DNA from: Aquatica leii
Lineage: Eukaryota; Arthropoda; Insecta; Coleoptera; Lampyridae
Assembly (NCBI GenBank): GCA_035610365.1
Contig: CM069432.1
Span: 24,552,354-24,616,353 of the forward strand
Length of the DNA stretch: 64,000 bases
Reading direction: 5' to 3'
The position numbers and the translations under genes were made by a program. This document shows, in pieces, positions 45,470 through 57,789 of this stretch (positions are counted from its first letter, which is position 1; each line of letters starts with the position of its first letter). Below the pieces are notes generated by a model. The model was not told where the DNA came from, did not search any database, and saw only the letters and a list, made by a program, of their open reading frames with translations.

Positions 45470-48400
45470 TATTTTATTTATAATATAAACGTATTTTTAT
45501 AATGTATGTATATACTATATTAAAATAAATGCGGTTTGGTTGAAGCAATTATTTAAATTAATCGATATTACTACAAATATGATAAAGTAATCGTTATTTT
45601 ACGAAAAATGTAAATGATATGAATTTTAGAATCTGAAGGTCGTTTTGCACAAAAGAACAGTACGATATGGTTTTTTTATTTAATTGACTATTTTAAGTAT
45701 TCATATTGAAGTATTTTGCTATTAAATACATTAGCGCAGCCAAAAAAAAATTTTAATAATCAGACCAATATTAAAATGATATTAGTTATGCATTGTTATT
45801 CCGAATGTGCAATTAATATAACATATATAATATATAATTTTAGAATTATTAGCTTGTATAAGATATCAATTCTCTAAAAATCCATTTTAAGTATTAGATA
45901 CATTTAAAATTTAAAATAAATGCCAATCTGTCGTACCGCACTTATTATTATTTACTGATCACTAAGCTTAAATTTTTATTATTTTATTGAACTATGTAGG
46001 TAATAAAATTACAATGCTTTATTTGCTTCAAACCTCTAATGAGAAACACTATACTATTAGAATGTGAATAGGTGCAATTTTAAGCGGTCATTTTGGTTGA
46101 AGGAGAGTGTACTTGTTGCAAAAATTCTATATGCTTCAGCCATTCAAAAAGAAATTGTCAAGAACGTGTCGAAAAGAACGGTGTCATTTATTTGAAAACT
46201 GTTTATATTTTTACTTTCTCTACTTAAATAAATTTTTTTAATAAAAACTTAAACTAAGACTTATCTATTAATATAATTAATATTAAGACCTAATTAAAAT
46301 GTGATTAAAAATCACAAGAGATCCTAAAATTCCAGGTGTTATCCAACGTAATCAAGTGTACACGTTGTCAGGTTAAAGGTTAAATCCTTTGATGGACAAA
46401 CGGCAACAAGTTCTTACAATAATCTTATCACAGCTATAGCAGTAAATTAGTTTAGGTTCAGTGCATTCTAACCAACAATAACTATCGATATTACCAATCT
46501 GACATTTGATTAGGGTTGCGGTAGTATAGATTGAACTATTGAACGATTAGATTTAATTTTGACGTAGGTTTCAGAATCTGAATTATATAAATAAAATCGT
46601 TTTTTGCAAAACTTTTCCTGCAAAGAAAAGGTAAAAACAATAACTTTACGACACATCTCTATAGTAGCAAAACATTGAGAATATTAACGATAAATAACAA
46701 ATGAAACTTTATAAAAAACTAAATTTTATAGTAAAACGTTTTGTAATTAAACTTTGTTGGTGTTGTTTTAAACTAACTTCAAACAAAGATCAACTTTAAA
46801 TTATTTTAATAACAATAAAATCTTAAATTTTAGGTGCTATTTTTGTACATATCTAGCTTAAAATCCCGACGTCTTATTAGGTAAAAATAATGTAAATTTA
46901 TCACTCTGTATATTTAGCATCGTTCACTTTACATTCAGTTGGTAGCCTTGGAGTGACGCAGCAATTTTTTTTCTATATTTACACTTTTGACACATGTGGT
47001 TTATTGCTCAGCGGAGCTTTCTAAATCAGTGGTCGTCCATTTGATTTATATTAAAATTAAAATGTGAATTTAGCCGATGTTTATGGAAAGGATTGCTGAG
47101 GTATGTTATGCTTAGAGGTTTTGGTTTTCTTCCTTTGTTTCTAGCATTTACTACCGTATCTAAGGAATCACGTGTTCGATACGTTTACTAAATCCTTTGT
47201 GAATTGAAATATATCTCTTTTTTGAATTATTGTTGTTGAAACATCTTTCTTAAACTTGTGGGTATTGTTAAGTTTATGACAGTTTTCAACACCCAATATG
47301 CCAAACGTATTACTACAATAAGAAAGCTATATGGATTTTGTTTGTAAATTCTATCGATGCACCTGTGCTAACAGCACCTGGCTTAATTAAAACTTAACGA
47401 AGGGTATCAAAAGTTTCTTGTGTGTTTTAGCTTTTAGGAATGTTTTCGCCCTCTAGTACTAGAAAGAAAGTCTTAAACTGTAAGTAACCCTTTGTTTTCT
47501 TGTCAAGCACCAAATACACGTTACAATACTACACTTAATGTCATATTTGTACATGAAAACGAACAGTTAGGTATACTACTTTGAATTAAATACGTATATA
47601 GGTAGATACATAGTTATTGACAAAAACTATTTTATTCATTACTTATCTATGTGTTATTTTATCATCTGTAGTTCATATTGAAAAAAATTGCACGTTTCCT
47701 CTAAAATAAACAAGCTAATTAAACGCCAGCACTGTTCAATTACACAAATGTGACAAAAATTTCTAAAACAACAAATTAAGTGTTTGTTTTATGGCAAATT
47801 TTTAAACATAACAAAAACGTTGTCGCACGATAATATTATTGCAAATGTTAATATTTCCAATAAACCTCTTACTTTCTACGGAAATAGGGAACGACCACCA
47901 ATTTCAAACTCCCCAGCTTCCCTGAACAATTAATAGCGTTATTCAATTATAACTTAATGCAAACTGAATTACTTTCCCGTATAATATGTATGTAAAGGGT
48001 TACATTTGTGTTAATACGTGGATTAACGATCGGCGAAGAGTGTGTGCCCGCTTTATGAATATCCTTTAATATTTACGTAAGTTACCTCAATTTAAAAGTC
48101 TAAAATGTAGATTTACAATCTTTCTGTGCACGAACCGCACAGTAGTTTCTACCCTTACTAGATTTTGTAAGGATTTACCGACCCATGTCGGTTAGACCTT
48201 TTCGACTTAAAGTAATTTCTCATAAAATATTCTCAAGAAAAAAGTTATAAACCAATGCATTTGTCCAATTTGGCCAGGTATCTTCCTTTGTATAGATTCT
48301 GAAAAAGTGCCATTATTTGCTACAAAGAGATACTGATCCAATGACGTCGTGGTAAGATGCGATTATTGAATTTAATAGGAAATAACGACTATATTTATAA

Positions 48401-49433
48401 TATCTTGATGCGCAATACCGCAAAATGACCTACAAAAACGGATAACGAAATTCGTTTCGCCGCGAGATGGACCGGCTTCTCATTTTACGATCTGCGAGCC
48501 TGTCGGGTTTAGGATAGTAAAACTCCCAACACTAAAGGTAGTATCCTGTAATTTAGGTTTTTATGTTCCTAACCAACCGCCATGCATAGTATTATCTTTT
48601 ACGGCTTATTTAATTTTAAAACATTCCTTCTTCACTTTCAAATACAGTCTTTTAAACTCACAGATAAGAATTTGTGTTAATGGCTTTGCGGGATAAAAGC
48701 ACAATTTTTATGCGAATCCGAGAAAGAAAACATTCACCTTTTTTAAGGTTTATTTAGATTACAACCACACGTAAAATTTGGCAAATAAAAGTTTTGTAAT
48801 CATATTATATTACGGTTTTAATCTAGATTCGTAATCACTTTTTTTCAATTTTCTAAAAGCATTTAATTCAGACGTATTCTATATACAGTAATTGTTGCAA
48901 ATTAAAACCGGTTTTATACAAAGTTTTTAAAAAACTTTAACTGATGAAGAAACCAGTCGTTTTACAGGAAAGTTTTGCACTTTATTTTAATTTGCAAGTT
49001 TCCTTTCGTAACATGCGTAACTTGCGGTAATAAATCATAACTTCCGAGTACACTCCAACATTAACTTGCGAATTTTGTCTATCAGAACTAACTGTTGCAT
49101 TTACTAAATGATTATAGAACGAGAAACTATTAAATGTACCTACTACTATTAACTCTAATCGCTTTATGTTTGCAGGGTATAACAACTTTTAGAGCTTTTT
49201 TTATGCGCACCGACATCCTTATCATAAAAATCGCAGTTTTAGGTTTACGGTTGCTATTTTAACCTGATTGAACGATTGTGGAAACTTATTTTAAAATAGA
49301 TGTAAGCATAAAGTATTTTTTCAATAAAGTTTCTAATGCAAATAATATTTATTAACTAAATTGTGTAGGTATAGATGCATGATCATTGATTAACGACGTT
49401 GTAGAAAAGTTTTACGAAATACAGGTAGACATA
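45470..49433. other. Long AT-rich stretch with no gene seen
   Basis: Neither strand shows a recognisable coding segment; frames are short and without similarity (for example 48,982-49,185 minus). No clear element ends. Confidence 0.5.
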
Positions 49434-49435
49434 TA

Positions 49436-51328
49436 CAGTGTGTCCGAAAAGCATGGAATATATTATACAGGTCGATAAATATGCACTTTACACGAAAAAG
49501 TTGTAAATAAAAGTTGTTTATCACTTAGTTATCTACCACCTGGGAGATATCAATTTAAATTTTTGCTGTAAACAAAATCGCAACGAATAACACTTACATT
49601 TTTTTAAATGGCAAGGTACGTCTTTATTATACTCATTTGATAGAGTCTTTTTTTCTCTTTTCAACCATATGAAACTTGAATACCTTTACATCAAAAAATT
49701 TTCAAGAAAAACAAGGACATGTCTAACAAATTTATTTTACTGAGCAGTATTAATCAGGTACGTAATATGTAGCATTGAAACAATTGAATGCACTTTAGAA
49801 CACTGTCACACATTGCTATTTGTTAGTGCTTGAAATATGGCTCAATTATTTGAGAAACATAGAATTGAAATTTTAATGATTCTGGGATATGGAGATAGAA
49901 GAAGAACCCAAGACGAAGTATGTAATTTATTTAATAACTTGCATCCAGAATTAAACATTTCGCAGTCCACGGTAAGCAAAATTTGGCGGAAATTTCAAGA
50001 GACAGGTTCGGTGAAAGATGCGAGTAGAACTGGTAGACCTTTGTCATAAAGTAATGTGGAACGAGAAAATGTGTTCTTGTCTGTTGAGGAAAATCCACAA
50101 ATTTCTGTTCGGCAAATTGCTAGAGACCATAATTTGAATAAATCGACTGTACATGACGTTTTAAAAAAAGAAAAATTTCATCCTTATAAAGCTTGTGTAG
50201 TTCAAGAATTATTTGAAGACGATTTGGACAGAAGGCTGGAGTTTTGTGAAACAATAACAAACAAACTTGAACGAGATGCACATTTTCATAAAAATATCCT
50301 TTTTACTGATGAGGCCACGTTTTGTTTAAACGGCACAATTAACAAACAAAACACACGTTACTGGTCTTCACAAAAACCTCACTGGTATCTAGAAGGACAC
50401 ACCCAATACCAGCAGAAAGTCAACGTCTGGGTAGGAATTATTGGAAGTCAAATTTTGGGGCCATATTTTTTTGAAGGTAGTTTAACGGCGAATATTTATC
50501 TCGATTTCTTAAGATTTGAGTTAGTTAGTAGATCCAGATATACCTCATAACAGAATATGGCTTCAACAAGACGGGGCACCTCCACATTTTGGAATTAATG
50601 TCCGCCACTTTCTTAATAATACTTTTCAAAATACATGGATAGGCAGAAGAGGTACGATAGAATGGCCTGCTCGCTCGCCGGATTTAAGTCCACTAGATTT
50701 TTTTCTTTGGGGCTATTTTAAAAGCAAAATTTATGTAAATAGACCTGATAATGTTGAAGATTTGAAAAATCGCATTAGAGTTAAGATAAGAGCTATAACT
50801 CGAGATATGATTTCATAAGCAATCGATGGTTTTAAAAATCGAATTTACCACTGTCAAATTATGAATGGTTTACATTTTGAACATTTATTGTAAGTTTAGT
50901 TTAAATACATTTTTTTGTTATAACAATTTTATGTAAAGATATTTAAAGTTTAATATTTGCTATTGTGACAGTGCATTCAATTGTTTCAATGCTACATATT
51001 ACGTACCTGATTAATACTGCTCAGTAAAATAAATTTGTTAGACATGTCCTTGTTTTTCTTGAAATTTTTTTGATGTAAAGGTATCCAAGTTTCATATGGT
51101 TGAAAAGAGAAAAAAAGACTCTATCAAATGAGTATAATAAAGACGTGCCTTGCCATTTAAAAAAATGTAAGTGTTATTCGTTGCGATTTTGTTTACAGCA
51201 AAAATTTAAATTGATATCTCCCAGGTGGTAGATAACTAAGTGATAAACAACTTTTATTTACAACTTTTTCGTGTAAAGTGCATATTTATCAACCTGTATA
51301 ATATATTCCACACTTTTCGGACACACTG
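49436..51328 (+). mobile_element. Mariner DD41D (rosa-like), 1,893 bp, nearly complete, copy B
   Basis: The ends are CAGTGTGTCCGAAAAG (49,436) and its reverse complement CTTTTCGGACACACTG (to 51,328; the last bases before it differ slightly), flanked by TA (49,434-49,435; 51,329-51,330). Long terminal inverted repeats of 359 bp each (49,436-49,794; 50,970-51,328) are near-identical. Between them is one transposase gene on the plus strand. Long inverted repeats are uncommon in mariners, which usually have about 30 bp. Complete structure and similar arms suggest a fairly recent insertion. Confidence 0.93.
49837..50893 (+). pseudogene. Mariner DD41D transposase (one stop, one frameshift)
   Basis: It starts MAQLFEKHRIEILMILGYGD at ATG 49,837. 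The N-terminal helix-turn-helix pair spans residues about 1-110 (SQSTVSKIWRKF and SVRQIARDHNLNKSTV). A single TAA at 50,047 follows GRPLS; the same frame resumes at once. The catalytic core has NILFTDEATF (first Asp, near 50,310) and, after a frameshift near 50,530, LQQDGAPPHFGINVRHFLN (second Asp) and ARSPDLSPLDFFLWGYFKS (third Asp, 41 residues on). It ends MNGLHFEHLL at 50,893. All three catalytic Asp are kept. It excises and inserts the element at TA. Only two lesions separate it from a complete gene. Confidence 0.92.
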
Positions 51329-51330
51329 TA

Positions 51331-51956
51331 TAAAAATTGCTATAAAATAGAAACAATCGGTATAAATGAGCAAAAGCATAAAATAAAATAGTAAAATAAA
51401 TGCATTTTTTAAACAAAAATTAGAAATCAACTTTTATGTACAGTAGCCTTCAAAAGTAAGTTGAAATTGTATATAACATTATTTTATCACAAAAATATGT
51501 GAAAAAAAATCATTAAAGTTAAAGTTAAAATTTTTTATAAATATATTAATACTTTTATAGAACACACACTATAAATTATACAGTCCTACCCAAAAGTCTT
51601 GAGACGGAGCTATAAGTTTTTTTTGTAAATTTTACGACTGCGATTTCCATTTACGGTTACCATCGTGTAAATTTGTTAGGTATCTAGTTCAACGTTTAGC
51701 TATTTTCTGCAACAGTGTTGGTTATCTATAAGACGTGCGTTGTAAATTTAACGTAACTTTTGTGACTGTCCACTATACAAAAATTATCAATTTTTCAGAT
51801 GCAGTACTTACAAGTTATTTCCTAATAATATGTCAATCGAAAGACAACAGACCTTTCACTCAAACCCAACTTGAGACAGATGCTACGTAACCTCTATACC
51901 TATGAGGTAAATACACCCACCCAAATATATGACAACGTATGACTCTTTCATTTACA
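51331..51956. other. AT-rich spacer with Tc1-end-like motifs
   Basis: TACAGTCCTACCCAAAAGTC at about 51,579 resembles the outer end of Tc1-like elements, and TACAGTAGCCTTCAAAAGT at about 51,440 is similar; both point the same way, so they are not a pair. No gene. Confidence 0.35.
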
Positions 51957-54900
51957 ATGGAACACTTAGCGGAAGACATTTTTGCAGAAGCATAAATTGC
52001 ATTGAAAATTGTGATTTCGCCCATGATAAAAAAAAATCTGTTAATTAACTGTTTTTATAAGCCACTTGTACTTGGAAAACTTTGCGATCAAGATGTTCTT
52101 GATATGGAGCTCTTTATGCGAAAAACAGCTTTCTCGATTATTCACCCAAAAGATTATGCATCCTACTATGGGTTATTCCACCAAAAAACCGACCATTTCA
52201 AGTTTGTACCAGAGCAGAAAAAGACTATACCACTCATAGCAGATTTCTTCAAAAACAAATACTATTATAAAAATAAAGTTGTAGAATCTACTCGGGAATC
52301 TAGAATTCACGGCTCATCAACTAGCCGCGAAGATTTGGAAAAGTCAGTTACACTTCAAACGGAAGATCAAATTGGTGAAGGTACTGTCACTTTTAGTCTT
52401 TTTTTATTCACATTTGTATTTAAATTGGGATTTAGATACATAACTTTCAGGTAAAAAAAAAGCTATAAACTTTATGAATGAGAATCGTCAAGTTTCAATC
52501 ACTGTCAAACACTGATTAAAAGGAAAATGTTCAAATGCTGATGAGTGGAGGAAGTTGAAAGAATACTATACACAAATTATATTTGAAACAAAATATGGCC
52601 AGAGAAATGAACTACGTTGCATAAGGCGATGCTTCGCATGAAATTTTAAAAGTTCCTCGAAAAGAAAACTTAGCTCCCAGATGGGTGTTCGGAAATTTCC
52701 ACAAACATTTAATGACACACTTGAGACAACAACTTAGTCCTAGTACAAGGAAAATACCTTGAAAAAGACAATATTAACCGAAGAATCGACGTCATGTTGC
52801 AAGGGAAAAATCGAATCAAAATCGAATGAACAAAAACTGTTAACTACCTACTTTAAAAGAAAAAGCTCGAGAAAAAGTATAGACGATAATAAACTCATAG
52901 AAGATTAAAAGTTAGAAAAATTTTTGGAAGAACCCGAGAATGTAGTTTTTACTTCAACAGTTGTTGGAGAACCTAGTGGAGAACCTTTCCAAGCTTCGTG
53001 TATGATATCCTCTCAAATTGAGCCAAAAATAAATATTTTATCCAACCAAGTTCAAAAAGGTTACACAAATATCTGTAAAAGCAATTCAGAGGTCGTACAG
53101 CAGATTCATAATACTCTCCATGATAACCAATAAGAGAATTTGCTTAGAGAGTCACCTACTGACTTAAATATGATTCAATCAACTCCATCGAAATGGTCAA
53201 CTCCGAAGTATCAGAGATTAGAAAGAACTAAACGAAAACGACTGAATCAAATAAAAAATCAAACTTCTATCACTTCATACTTTGCTGTTATTGAGTAGGT
53301 TAGCATGCTCACAAAAACTATCATTGAGGAGAACGATTAAATTGGATTGCAATTGCAGAATGCCTTGCTGAACTTACCAAAAGCTATTAATAAGAATGAT
53401 ACCAACTCACAAAGTCAACTTTTGAGCTGGTTGTTTGATCTCTCTAAAAAAACTCAAACAAGTCAAAGTACAAAATGACACAACTAAATGGTTCTCGCTA
53501 TATTTATTTTACATAGGCGGGAGGTTGCTGCATGAAACGCTCTACGAAAATATGAGGAACACTTTACCATCCTTAAGTTGCATAAATAAATTTGTTGAAA
53601 AAAAAAACTTTTAAAACAGATGAAAGTTTTTTTGACTTTGATGGAGTTTGTACATTTATGAAGCAGAGAAATTTACGAAAACTTCTGTGGATTAACGAAG
53701 ATGCAACAAGAGTGAGCAGTAAAATTGAATATGATTCTAAGACTAACAAACTAATAGGATTTACTATGCCATTAGTCAACGGCATCACTGTCACAGACTC
53801 ATTTTTGGCAACTTCTGCGAAAAGAATACAGGACCACTTTCAAAATGGTATCAGATCAAATTATGCCTACGTTGTAATGACCCAACAATTTTGCCATCTG
53901 CACTAGGATATTTTCTTTTAATTTTTGGCACGAATAACCGATTTACTGCGGATGATGTTGTGAAAAGGTGGCAACATATTAAATTGAATTTTAAAAAAGG
54001 AGGCATTATTGTATTGGGTTTTGCATCTCATGGAGACACGCGTCTTTTGAAAACGAGGATGCAAGTTGCTCAGTTGCCTTGTGCGGGGGGCTCATCACGA
54101 CCAGAATAGAAATGGTTCCAAGCCAGTTACGATGCAGAAGATTGCACTTTCTATGTTCAAGACACCGTGCACATAGCTATTAAGTTACAAACTAGACTCC
54201 TTCACTCTAAAATTACGTTAGGAATTGAAAATTTTTTTGCAACGTCTAAACATTTGAAGCAACTAATTACAGAACAATCTAAAGACAAGCACTCCTTAAC
54301 AATATCCGATGTAAAATTAGAAGATAGGATGAATTTTGACGCCGCGGACAAAATATGTTCAGTTAATGTAATTAGACTTCTAGAGAAGAATCCAGAGAAT
54401 GCAAGTACTGTCGCTTTTTTTAAATTAATGCGTCTAGCCATAGATTTGTATTTAGACCCAAATTTGGATGTCAGAACTAGAATTTACTCAATTTGGTACT
54501 GCGTTTTTTTGTAAGAATTTGGCGACAATGGTTAACAACCAACAAACACTAAATTGGAGAGAATTTTGTTTCATCAAACTGTTATGTTTGTTTAGAAATC
54601 AATGCACATTCTCTAATTAATATTATCTTAACTCTTCGAGATAATCTACTCCTATCAAGCGACATGTTTCTGCCCGTCTTTTTTAGTAGTCAAAATTGTG
54701 AACACATATTTAGAACCACGAGATCAATGATTTCAACGTATTCAACAGTAATTAATTTTAGTATTAAAGATATCATGAAACGTTTGGATAGAATTAGAAC
54801 TATCAATAATATTATGCAGGATCTGAAAGAAGTGATTGTATTTCCAAGGGAGGAAAAAAGGAATGAAAATGACGCTAAATCCAACTCTAGATCTAAACGA

Positions 54901-56034
54901 GTTTTCAGATGCTATGATAAACAAAGCAGTAGAGAATGCGCTAGAAGATGTACTAAAGAGTACACGTGAACTCGGCATTATTGTCGAAAATCTTAGAGCA
55001 TGTTATACGGCAATTCCACTAATAAAAAGTTCAGAAGATGAAGAAGACGCGTTAATAGACGACAGGATGATTCACACAAGCAACGGTAATTCAATCGATG
55101 CTAATCGACTCCAAAATTTTTCATCTTTACCAATAGAAGAAACTGATGATAATGATTTGATTGATACAAACAGTGACATGCGTAAAGATTATCTGATATA
55201 TCATCTGCTGGAATTATTGATGATTTAATTATGAGAAGCTATGATGATAAAATGGCAGATGAAATAATTGAAGAAGGTCCATATGTCCGAGTCACTGTTG
55301 GTAATAAATCAAAGGTTATTAAAAAGTCTTCTCTCTGTTGGCTTCTAGAGGAAACGAAAAACAGAATCAGTACAGACAGATTAAAGCGGTTTCTTTCAAA
55401 AAGTACTGAGAGGTCCGAGAATGATAAAGTACTGGCCGAAACTCAACAGAAAACTCCACAAAGAACATCAAAATGTAAAAGGAAGTACAAAAATAGAAAA
55501 AGTAAAGAAGAAGTCGTAAAGTATACGGGTGTTCAATCGGACAGTTCGGATTCCTCTGCAGATGACACAGTAGTTAAATATAACAATAGTACAGATACAG
55601 AAACGTTCTCTGCATCCGATTTTGAAAATGAAATTAAAGAGACTGACGAAGAAATTGAGCAAAGTGAATATATAATTAATCCTAATAGTTCTGCTGTATC
55701 AATCTTAGTAGAGATAAATAAGTTCTATGCATTCTATTATGATGAAGGCTGGTTCATTGGAAAAATTCTAAAAATTGATTGTGTTGCTGATAGCCCAATT
55801 GTCGAAATGACATTTTTGAAGCAGAACAAAAAAAATAAGCAAGAAAGTAAATATGAATTTAAATGGCCGCTGAAAGAAGACACTGCTATTGTAGAAAAAC
55901 AGTACATCATTTTTGGACCTATATCCTTTAGGGAAGATTCTTCAAAAATTTTCCAAATTGACAAAGACGTATTTGAGCAGATTAATATTGCATTCTCTAA
56001 CAAAAAATTAGCGTTTATATTTTACTCTCAGTAA
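51957..56034 (+). pseudogene. Transposase-like protein of an unassigned family (broken)
   Basis: A set of plus-strand blocks in changing frames. 51,957-52,454: MEHLAEDIFAEA, then a stop, and an N-terminal domain. 52,460-53,300: a basic, Lys-rich linker with PIP-box-like QKLLTTYF (52,831) and QTSITSYF (53,260). 53,592-54,109: a core with LLWINEDATRVSSKIEYDS (acidic site 1) and IVLGFASHGDTRLLKT (acidic site 2). 54,167-54,800: a helical domain and FFSSQNCEHIFRTTRSMIST. 55,231-56,034: an acidic and basic linker ending in a small beta-rich domain (YAFYYDEGWFIGKILKID). I have seen this order in uncharacterised transposon-type proteins of animals, but cannot name the superfamily. The final stop comes from adjoining gypsy LTR sequence. 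Confidence 0.6.
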
Positions 56035-56084
56035 ATTGATGATTGCGAATAGTGATAAACGAAACAGACCACTAATTTTTTACA
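56029..56084 (-). repeat. Truncated 3' LTR of gypsy copy 3
   Basis: The sequence from CAGTAAATTGATGATTGC to ACTAATTTTTTACA closely matches 62,050-62,108, the 5' LTR start. It begins right at the integrase stop codon, as expected. Homology stops at about 56,029, where the plus-strand transposase-like gene abuts. Confidence 0.88.
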
Positions 56085-57199
56085 AATCTAATTTTATATC
56101 TTTAATATGCCAATTTCCGATACTACAAGAATTAACGAGATCATACACGTTTGGAGAAATTTTCCGTCGAACTCTGCATTGAACAAACTTTGGGTTTAGT
56201 TTAGCTGCTATGTAATTAGCCGAATCGGACAAAGACAGTTTCCAAACAACTTGATTTTTTAATAGTTGCAGCGGACGATGGCGGAAATTATACTTTATAT
56301 ATATATTTTTTTCATACGCCTTTTCTAATCTAACTTTAACTTTTTCTAAGACTTGCTGAAAAGTTTGCATATAAATAGAAAATTGTGACCTATCAGAAAA
56401 ATCAAGTGGAGACTCCAATTCAGGAATTGATTTAAGTTTTCGAAAGACTTTACCACTAATGTTAACTTCTCAACCAAAATTTAAGTAAGCAGGGCTGTAG
56501 GTACCCAGTAATTTCATGAACCGCGGTTCTAAGTGCAAAACCTATTTTACGTAATTCTTTATCCCAATCTCTATGATCCTTTGATATATATGATCGTAGC
56601 ATGGTTTTGATGACGCGATTAATTCTTTCGCAAAGATTGGCTTGTGGATGGTAACTAGCGCTGTACATAATTTTGCAATCGTAAGACGAAACCATTTTTT
56701 TAAATTGAGAACCAATGTATTGTCGCCCATTCTCACAAATAATCCCTTCCGAGACACCATAAACTAGAAATACATACTTTTCCATATGTTTGGTTACAGC
56801 AAAGCTAGTAGCAGTTTTAAGCGGAAACAACAAAGCATATTTAGTAAAACAATCAAGATATACCGATATCTAGATCTTGTAATAGGTACCAATAATGTCG
56901 GTACACACTACTTCCCAAGGATTTGATATTGTTCGTTTAAATCGAATGCCATAAGATGGATTTTGTTCAGGTTTCGGATTTAAACAAATAGAACAATTCC
57001 GAACATAATTAGCAATATAGGTTTTCATTCGAGGCCAATAATACAATTGTTCTACGCATTTTCTTGTTTTGAAATATCCTAAATGACCAGCCGTCGAATC
57101 GTCATGAGTTTCTTTTAATACCAATTCTTGACAATTATTAGAAATAACCAGCTTCCAAGCAAAATTATTATCTAATAAAAAAGTATGGTTTTTAATCAA
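56085..57199 (-). pseudogene. pol: Gypsy copy 3 integrase
   Basis: Zinc finger: HDDSTAGHLGYFKTRKCVEQ (both His) and NYVRNCSICLNPKP (both Cys), at 56,980-57,120. Core: VVCTDIIGTYYK (first Asp, 56,900). After a frame change, SEGIICENGRQYIGSQFKKM (usually DNG; here Glu replaces the second Asp) and HPQANLCERINRVIKTML (catalytic Glu). The C-terminal domain (56,085-56,418) has LKNQVVWKLSLSDSANYIAA and RVRRKISPNVYDL. It would insert the cDNA into host DNA. Two or three frameshifts plus the Asp-to-Glu change make it inactive. Confidence 0.9.
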
Positions 57200-57280
57200 T
57201 TAAAAAATTTTCCCGTCAGATACTCTCCACAAACGAAATAAATCAGGAGAAGACATAATTTTTGACTTCATTGTATTAAA

Positions 57281-57785
57281 CTATTTATCGGAAGGATCAT
57301 CCTTAATTTCTACAAACGTAATAGCTCGAGATAAAACGCCAGGAACTGCTTGATATTTTCCATTTCGATGCAAAATTTCAATATCGTAACCTTGTAACCT
57401 AAGCGACCAACGTGCTAAACGCCCTAATGGGTTTTGTAATTTAGACAACCATTGCAACGAATGATGATCTGTAATGACACGAAACTTAACGCCTTCAATG
57501 TACGCACAAAATTTTTCAATTTCCCAAACGATGGCCAAACATTCTAACTCAGTTGCTGAAAACTTTTTTTCTTGTGTAGCTAATGCCCTACTGGCATAAG
57601 CAACAACTTTATCTTCATCCTCATATTCTTGCGTCAGTACACATCCTAATCCTACTTGCGAAACGTCCGTGTGTAGAACAAAACAACGCGAAAAATCAGG
57701 ACAAACTAAGATAGGAAACGAAAAAAGACTTTGCTTAATGTTTTGAAAAGATGTTTCAGCTTGGGCAGACCAAAAAAAGTGAGTT
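57281..57785 (-). pseudogene. pol: Gypsy copy 3 RNase H
   Basis: Continuous residues FVLHTDVSQVGLGCVLTQ (first Asp), VVAYASRALATQEKKFSATE (Glu), LECLAIVWEIEKF and FRVITDHHSLQWL (Asp and His) form the RNase H domain that removes RNA from the cDNA hybrid. It ends near ITFVEIKDDPSDK. The upstream boundary is the LTR-like insertion at 57,790, in a tether segment reading THFFWSAQAETSFQNIKQ. This block is open and looks little decayed. Confidence 0.92.
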
Positions 57786-57789
57786 CCTT

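Noticed and set aside
51438..51600. Two Tc1-end-like motifs (TACAGT......CAAAAGT)
   Set aside because: Both have the same orientation and no inverted partner was seen.
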